Shown piece by piece: positions 14,212 to 19,033 of a DNA stretch of 19,033 nucleotides (position 1 is the stretch's first letter; each line of letters begins with the position of its first letter). The stretch lies in NCBI GenBank assembly GCA_964657395.1, contig CAZZUX010000075.1:1-19033 (forward strand), in the 5' to 3' direction. The position numbers and the translations under genes were made by a program. Source of the DNA: G963692885 sp964657395. Its GTDB lineage: Bacteria > Acidobacteriota > Terriglobia > Terriglobales > Acidobacteriaceae. Below the pieces are notes generated by a model. It searched no databases. It was not told where the DNA came from and was given only the letters and a program-made list of their open reading frames with translations.

Positions 14212-16138
14212 CTTGATGAACTTCGCTTACGCCGGTGGCTGTTGCTTCATGGTCTTTCTTGTGGAGGTGAACCAGCTCAGCATGTTCTTCTGAGGAGAGG
14301 ATGCTGACTACATCGAGCAGCACGATCATGCGTCGGCCGTCGTCGATCTTTCCTATGCCGGAGATGAAGTGGTGTCCGACGCCGGATGAAATCGCCTCCG
14401 GCGGCGGTGCGATGTCCCGGGTCGCGAGGTTCAGCACCTGCCGCACCGAATCCACGATCAGGCCGGTTCTTACCCCGCCAAGATTCACGATGATGACCCG
14501 GGTGCGATCATCCGCGGGTTTCACCGGAAGATCGAAGCGTTTTCTCGTATCCAGCACCGGGATTACTTCGCCTCTCAAGTTGGTCACGCCCTCTATGAAG
14601 CTCGCCGTCCTGGGCACCCGGGTAATTTTTCCAAGGCGGTCAATCTCCTGGATCTGCGAGATCGGCACTCCGAACTCTTCGTCCCCCAGCATGAACGTGA
14701 CGAGCTGCGTTTCGTCGAGGTGATGCTGTCCTCCGGCTGTTTTGCTTACCGCGACGACGGGCGATAACTCGCCTTTTGAATCTGGGCAAAAATCGAGCGT
14801 CTGCAGCTTTTGTTCCTTCATCAGACTGCTTACATCGAGCAGCATGATCAGTCTTGAGCCGTCCTCCAGCTTGGCCACTCCGGAAAGCTCCAGCCCGCCA
14901 ACCGACGCGAACATGGGCACGCGTTCGACCAGGTTTTGAGGAATGTTCAGCACTTCGTGGACATGGTCCACGACTAGTCCCAGGACAGTGCCGCCCGCAT
15001 CGACCACGATGATGCGTTGGTCCTCCTGGATGTTCGTCCCGATCTGCTGTTCGAAAGCCAGCAGGGCGGAGAGAACCTGCTGACTGCAGGCAAGAATGCT
15101 TTCTGTGCTGGCGCGGGTGCCGCCTGCCTGGTCACGGGCAACCTCAGGGTTTTGTGCCTGTAACTGTTTAAAAACTTTCTCATTCCATCCGCGTGCCGTC
15201 GACAGTGTCTCCATCAGCGACTGGCTGGCACAGTTCGTCCCGGCGAGCCAGGCCCGTAGGTGGCCTGGCGCCGACATGTCCATCTTCAGCGTCTCGACGC
15301 CGGCCTTACCCGCCTGCGCAATCCACTGCTCGTACTGCATGCGAACGCCGCGGCAGCCTTCATTGAATTCTCGCGCCAGGGTGGGTTGCTGCAGCAGCCT
15401 GCGCAAATCAATGACGGGCAGTATCTGACCTCGCACCGTCAGCACGCCAAGGACATAGTCCGGCACATCGGGGACTTGTTTCGGAGTTTGCACCCTCAGG
15501 ATCTCGCGTACATCCTCGAGAGGGACACCATACTCCTCCCTCGCTATGCGAAAGGTAACCAGCTTTTTGATGGCAGTTGCCGTGTCGACCTCCCGGGTAG
15601 GAGAGAAGCCGGTGGCCAGGGAAGGACCGTGCGGAGTGGAGTCCGAAGCGCTGACGGCATCGGCGGGAGCGAGACTGATGTCGCAAATGCGGCTAGCATT
15701 GAGTGACATGACAATGCGACGGCCTTGATCCAGCTTCACCACACCTTCCAGGTAGGCAGAGCTGGTGCCGCGGATCGCCGCCGAAGGCGCTTCTATTTCG
15801 CTGCGCTGCACGCGCACCACCTGCATGACGCGATCCACCCGCATACCAGTCTTGACGCCCTTCAGGTCGACGACGAGAACGCGTGTGCGATCGGTCTCTT
15901 CTTTGCGCTCCATGCCAAACCGCGTCCTCACGTCAATGACAGGCAGGACTACTCCCCGCAGGTTCGCGATGCCATCGACATATGCCGGGGTGCGCGGAAC
16001 TTTCGCCATCCTGGGAAGGCGAATGATCTCCTGAACAGACATGATGTCGAAGGCAAATTCTTCTTCATTTAGGAGAAATGTGACGAGCTGGCTTTCATCG
16101 TTCAGTCCAGCCAACGATTGCACTGTGTCCTTCTGCAT
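14204..16138 (-). CDS. Triple-CheW-domain coupling protein with helical insertion in the middle domain
   Basis: The 644-residue protein holds three CheW modules: about 16-156 (QLVTFLLNEEEFAFD, GIANLRGVVLPVIDVR), 190-440 (KKLVTFRIAREEYGVP, LTVRGQILPVIDLR, then VVDAGGTVLGLVVDHV) and 477-616 (QLVTFMLGDEEFGVP, GVTNLRGEVIPVLDTR). The middle module is interrupted at about 258-370 by a mostly helical block containing MQYEQWIAQAG and HLRAWLAG. This block resembles a CZB domain, but most of the three His and one Cys zinc ligands appear substituted. CheW modules link receptors to CheA, so a three-module chain could bridge several receptor or kinase contacts in the array. ATG 16138 has GAGGAG 7 nt upstream; the in-frame upstream extension has no domain support. 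It follows the MCP by 28 bp. Confidence 0.93.
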   Translation of the reverse strand: MQKDTVQSLAGLNDESQLVTFLLNEEEFAFDIMSVQEIIRLPRMAKVPRTPAYVDGIANLRGVVLPVIDVRTRFGMERKEETDRTRVLVVDLKGVKTGMRVDRVMQVVRVQRSEIEAPSAAIRGTSSAYLEGVVKLDQGRRIVMSLNASRICDISLAPADAVSASDSTPHGPSLATGFSPTREVDTATAIKKLVTFRIAREEYGVPLEDVREILRVQTPKQVPDVPDYVLGVLTVRGQILPVIDLRRLLQQPTLAREFNEGCRGVRMQYEQWIAQAGKAGVETLKMDMSAPGHLRAWLAGTNCASQSLMETLSTARGWNEKVFKQLQAQNPEVARDQAGGTRASTESILACSQQVLSALLAFEQQIGTNIQEDQRIIVVDAGGTVLGLVVDHVHEVLNIPQNLVERVPMFASVGGLELSGVAKLEDGSRLIMLLDVSSLMKEQKLQTLDFCPDSKGELSPVVAVSKTAGGQHHLDETQLVTFMLGDEEFGVPISQIQEIDRLGKITRVPRTASFIEGVTNLRGEVIPVLDTRKRFDLPVKPADDRTRVIIVNLGGVRTGLIVDSVRQVLNLATRDIAPPPEAISSGVGHHFISGIGKIDDGRRMIVLLDVVSILSSEEHAELVHLHKKDHEATATGVSEVHQDV

Positions 16139-16166
16139 ACCGGATCTCCTCGGTTCAAGCTGACAA

Positions 16167-18176
16167 CTACCCGTTCTGCAATTCATCCGCCTGGGAAGCA
16201 ATATCCTCGATGGCCTGGGCAATTTCCTGTGCTGCCTTCAGCGCCTGTTCTGCTGCGCTGGCTGCTTCGGTAGAGGCTCGTGCTGTCTCCTCAGCTGCTG
16301 TTGCAATCTGCTGACTGGCAACTCCAGCCTGCGCCAGACCGGCAGCTGCTTCAACAGATGCTTTGCCGATCTCCCGTATTTCATTCACCACAACATCGGA
16401 ATCGCGCGTAATTTTTTCGAGGTTGGCAGTCGATGCCTTCGCCCGCTCTACCTCGGCACGACCTTTATTGCCGGATAGCTCTATATCAGTGGCTACCTTC
16501 GCGATCTGGGCCTGTACATTCCGGACCAGGTCCTTGATGCGATCGGCGTTCTCACTGCTTTCGTTGGCAAGAGAGCGGATATCGCCCGCAACGACCGAGA
16601 ATCCCCGGCCATATTCGCCGGAGCGGGCAGCTTCGACGTTGCCGCTGACTGCAAGCATTTTCGTCTGTACCGTGACCATCACGATGGCATCGACGATTTT
16701 GTCGATTCTACGAGTCCGCTCTTCGAGCTCGAGGATGTTCTTCACCGATCCCACGGATGCATCGGCACTCATCCCGATATTGACGATCATGGCGTCCACA
16801 TCAGACCTGTTGCCTGCCAGCAACTTCTGGGTCGTTAGCGCCTTTTCGACACTCAACTCCGCACGGTCTCCCATTCCCTTTGCTGCGTGCAGCATCTGTT
16901 CACCCAGAGCGTTTGAGACCTCTGCGGCTTTCGCTTGGTCGTTGGCAGCCTTGTTGATCTGCTCGATTGCTGTCGCAATCTGCTGTGAGGATGCCTTGAG
17001 CTCCTCGGCATTGGTCGACAGTTCCTCGGCAGTCGCTGCCAGCTCTTCAGCGGATTTCTGTGCATTGGTGGACGTTTTGAGCGACTCTGCTGTCTCCGCC
17101 AGAGACCGTGCTGCGTCGCTCATCTCTGCATACGCCTTGGACTGTTCCTGCGTCGACTTCTGCGCTTCTTCGCACGCCGAAGTTGTTTGCTCTGCCGCTG
17201 CGGCAATTTCCTCTGCGCCCCGCAGGTAATTCTTGGCGCCCTCCAGTGCCTGCGTCGCATCCTTCTGTATCGCGGCACAATTTTCCTGGATCAATGCGAA
17301 GTCGGCCACAATGGCAAGCAGATCCCGGGTAATCATCCTGGCTTTTTCAACTTCGTCTCTTCCCTTGTTGCCGGCGGACTCCGCATCTGCTGCGACTACC
17401 TTGACCTGGCTCTGGATTTCATTGACGACTTCCTGGATGCCCCGCGCACTCTTCTCACTGATTTCCGCAAGATTGCGTACCTCATCTGCTACGACTGCAA
17501 AACCCTTGCCGTGCTCACCCGCTCGAGCTGCTTCAATGGCTGCATTCAGGGCGAGCAGGTTTGTCTGGTCGGCGATCCGTGTCACTGCGTGCACAATCTT
17601 GCTGATCTCTTCGGACTGGCGCTCCAGTTCTCCGATCTTCTTCGCGGATTCGATATTCGCGTCGGCAGCCTCACCAATCCCTCGAATCAGGGCCTCGATA
17701 TCAATGGTTGTCGACTTCACAAGCAACTGCGATTCGTTGACGCGTCGCAGCGAGCCTTCGGCGCGGGAGTTCGCCAGGTCGGACGCCTTTTCAATCTGGT
17801 TGATCGCAGCCCGTGACTCTTCTGCCGCGGCAGAAGCCTGGTCCGCTCCGGCTGCAATGGTGTGCATGGTCTTTTCCATCTCTTCTACAGCGCCGGTGGC
17901 TTCAGCGATCGCGCTTGCCACCTGGTCGGTAGCAGCAGAAAGCTTTTCCGCAACCGCCTGCGACCGGGCAACCGTACGTGCGCGCGCCTTGTCCTCAGCC
18001 AGCTTCTTGACGGTGATCCGGTTCTGCCCAACGTCATCACGGTACGCGGCCACCTGCACCACTTTCTTTACCGGCAGCACAGCCGCCGCCTTCTGCGGGC
18101 CCAGCCGGTTCAAGGCAAGACGGTTCGTCATATCACCATTGCCGTTTGTGTGTACCTCTGCGTATTTCTGGGTCAT
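16167..18176 (-). CDS. Soluble methyl-accepting chemotaxis protein with two tandem signalling hairpins
   Basis: A 669-residue cytoplasmic receptor with no transmembrane span and no recognisable ligand-binding domain; the first 70 residues are a basic leader. It has a canonical hairpin at about 199-237 (IADQTNLLALNAAIEAARAG) and a diverged second at about 500-538 (VQTKMLAVSGNVEAARSG). Ala/Glu-rich coiled coils around them offer methylation sites for CheR and CheB. Matching motifs of the two halves lie exactly 300 residues apart, so the protein is an internal duplication. Its place as first gene of the operon makes it the probable dedicated receptor. Start ATG 18176 is supported by GGAGAT 7 nt upstream; M16 is a weaker alternative. 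With no sensor domain, the input is perhaps another protein. Confidence 0.95.
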   Translation of the reverse strand: MTQKYAEVHTNGNGDMTNRLALNRLGPQKAAAVLPVKKVVQVAAYRDDVGQNRITVKKLAEDKARARTVARSQAVAEKLSAATDQVASAIAEATGAVEEMEKTMHTIAAGADQASAAAEESRAAINQIEKASDLANSRAEGSLRRVNESQLLVKSTTIDIEALIRGIGEAADANIESAKKIGELERQSEEISKIVHAVTRIADQTNLLALNAAIEAARAGEHGKGFAVVADEVRNLAEISEKSARGIQEVVNEIQSQVKVVAADAESAGNKGRDEVEKARMITRDLLAIVADFALIQENCAAIQKDATQALEGAKNYLRGAEEIAAAAEQTTSACEEAQKSTQEQSKAYAEMSDAARSLAETAESLKTSTNAQKSAEELAATAEELSTNAEELKASSQQIATAIEQINKAANDQAKAAEVSNALGEQMLHAAKGMGDRAELSVEKALTTQKLLAGNRSDVDAMIVNIGMSADASVGSVKNILELEERTRRIDKIVDAIVMVTVQTKMLAVSGNVEAARSGEYGRGFSVVAGDIRSLANESSENADRIKDLVRNVQAQIAKVATDIELSGNKGRAEVERAKASTANLEKITRDSDVVVNEIREIGKASVEAAAGLAQAGVASQQIATAAEETARASTEAASAAEQALKAAQEIAQAIEDIASQADELQNG

Positions 18177-18227
18177 TCGTATCTCCGGTGGTCGGATCCA
18201 GCCGACTGCGTTTACGCTACGGGTCCT

Positions 18228-18235
18228 TTATCGGC
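18228..18235 (-). promoter_or_regulatory. Sigma-28 (FliA)-like -10 element upstream of the che operon
   Basis: GCCGATAA, an exact match to the FliA -10 consensus, lies about 50 bp before the mcp start on the correct strand. The matching -35 (TAAA about 15 nt upstream) is not visible. It may be chance in GC-rich DNA. Confidence 0.25.
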
Positions 18236-18436
18236 AGAAATCCTGGACGCACGAGCCGCCATGCCGGACCGTCCATTTGTGTCCAGTTGCGGCATTTGCA
18301 ATTCTGAACAGCGGGGCGGTCCACTGACTCCCGACAGGACTTTGCGGTTCAAACACTGCCCGGCACGTGGCGACCAACGAACGTGCTGTCGCTGAAGGGA
18401 AGGTGGAACTTACCCCGTTGGACGGCAGGCAACCCT

Positions 18437-18928
18437 GTGACTTGGGTCTCGGTCGAGGATGCCCCAGGGTACCAAGAAGCCGCGCTCTGTAGCGCTGTCA
18501 GAGCAGACGCGTGAGGTGCTTGTGAGGAAAACTCAAGACAGGCGAGGGGTCTTTCCATCCATGCGTCGGCCTGACAGCCACCGCAATACTTTGCCAGGCA
18601 GTGGCGGGCATGTGTCCGCAGAGCAGCACCGACGCAGGTCCGAACTTGTCCTAAGATCTCGTACTGTACTGCCGCCGTCACCCCACATGCGACCGACCTG
18701 CTGCATGAGCCTGGCAGCCTCAGCCTAGTCCAGGCAACCACGGGCTCACTCATTGCAAGGACGAGCAAATATCATCCTCTGGAGCATGCAGCAGCCGGTG
18801 GACATAGTGACGCGAGAAAATCCCGACGTACCGTGGGACTCATCAAGGCAAGTGAGCAACAGGTGGAGATGTCATCTGGATCGTCGGGAAGTCATACAAA
18901 CCATGTACATCAGTCAGCCGAGGAGTGA
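18437..18928 (+). pseudogene. Degraded tyrosine recombinase (phage-type integrase) remnant
   Basis: Pieces of an integrase catalytic domain appear in order but in changing frames. VTWVSVEDAPG (frame of 18437) is followed by TKKPRSVALSEQTREVL and RRGVFPSMRRPD (frame of 18468), the usual box before the active-site region. A third piece (frame of 18650) reads ATDLLHEPGSLSLVQATTG and then TSKYHPLEH, matching the ATDLL-TGNLSLV and TTxxYLHPE end of such enzymes. The catalytic HxxR box is altered (AAVTPHAT instead of an ARHTFAT-like motif). At least two frameshifts are needed, so it is not functional. The fragment stops at 18928, about 50 bp from the 3' end of a tRNA gene, the usual place of an integrase at a tRNA attachment site. 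The N-terminal part is not recognisable upstream. Confidence 0.55.
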
Positions 18929-18979
18929 CGCGCCCTCACTCTTAGCTTTCCTATCATCGCTGACGTTTGTTGGTAAAGA

Positions 18980-19033
18980 TGGAGCCGACGATCCGGATTG
19001 AACGGACGACCTGCTGATTACGAATCAGCTGCT
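18980..19033 (-). tRNA. tRNA-Thr(CGU), 3' part, cut by window edge
   Basis: On the minus strand the window starts in the D-stem and shows anticodon stem GCTGA/TCAGC with loop TTCGTAA (anticodon CGT, complementary to plus-strand 19020-19022). It continues with variable loop AGGTC, T-arm GTCCG-TTCAATC-CGGAT, acceptor strand CGTCGGC, discriminator T and an encoded CCA at 18982-18980. The 5' half lies beyond base 19033. A CGU anticodon reads the Thr codon ACG. Confidence 0.93.

Noticed and set aside
16139..16222. N-terminal extension of the triple-CheW protein
   Set aside because: A strong ribosome site lies directly before the ATG at 16138, and the extra 28 residues would overlap the MCP stop without domain support.
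16363..18327. Large Ser/Ala-rich plus-strand frames opposite the MCP
   Set aside because: They are the complement of Ala/Glu coiled-coil codons in a well-supported MCP, a common artefact.
18349..18768. 139-codon minus-strand frame in the region right of the MCP
   Set aside because: The translation has no recognisable features; the same DNA on the plus strand shows integrase fragments in order.
1..19033. CRISPR array, intact transposase, rRNA or prophage structural genes
   Set aside because: No regularly spaced direct repeats and no transposase, rRNA or phage capsid/tail-like sequence were seen on either strand; the only mobile-element trace is the integrase relic.

Overview
The window looks like chromosomal DNA from an acidobacterium, most likely of the family Acidobacteriaceae (Terriglobia). 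This is an inference from four things: a TonB-receptor-like Oar-type barrel ending in Phe, a MerR-HTH/TPR fusion, an intergenic palindrome of a type I associate with these genomes, and high-GC codon use. No database search was possible.

Layout. 1-1506 (+) is the 3' part of an outer-membrane barrel protein. Converging on it is a minus-strand group: a MerR-like/TPR protein, a secreted subclass B3 metallo-beta-lactamase and a DUF1697 protein (4.0-1.5 kb). Next comes a separately transcribed ferritin-like DUF892 protein with a long acidic tail and a very clear intrinsic terminator (4145-4178). A gene-poor gap of about 350 bp (4922-5268) holds a possible 35-residue membrane peptide and a hairpin.

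The centre of the window (18176 down to 5269, all minus strand) is one compact chemosensory operon of ten genes: soluble tandem-hairpin MCP, triple-CheW scaffold, cheB, HEAT-repeat protein, cheR, response regulator, STAS protein, cheY, multi-HPt cheA, and a terminal MCP-like protein. Neighbours overlap or lie within 34 bp, and several are joined by 4-bp stop/start overlaps using GTG or TTG starts. Expected flow: the soluble receptor, tuned by CheR methylation and CheB demethylation and scaffolded by CheW modules, controls CheA. CheA phosphorylates CheY, the second receiver and CheB. The STAS protein and HEAT protein are accessory parts of unknown role. No flagellar or pilus gene, CheC, CheD, CheX or CheZ is in the window, so the output is not evident.

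The most unusual points are in the signalling proteins. The MCP consists of two copies of a signalling module exactly 300 residues apart. The middle CheW domain is split by a helical insertion resembling a zinc-ligand-depleted CZB domain. CheA carries two intact HPt domains and a third that appears dead (Arg at the phospho-His position). The last gene has two degenerate MCP hairpins, a CheZ-like D-x-x-x-Q motif and an aromatic C-terminal peptide, making it a candidate for the missing CheY phosphatase.

The right end has the 3' half of a tRNA-Thr(CGU) gene (minus strand) next to the frameshifted remains of a tyrosine recombinase, a typical scar of an element that once integrated at the tRNA.
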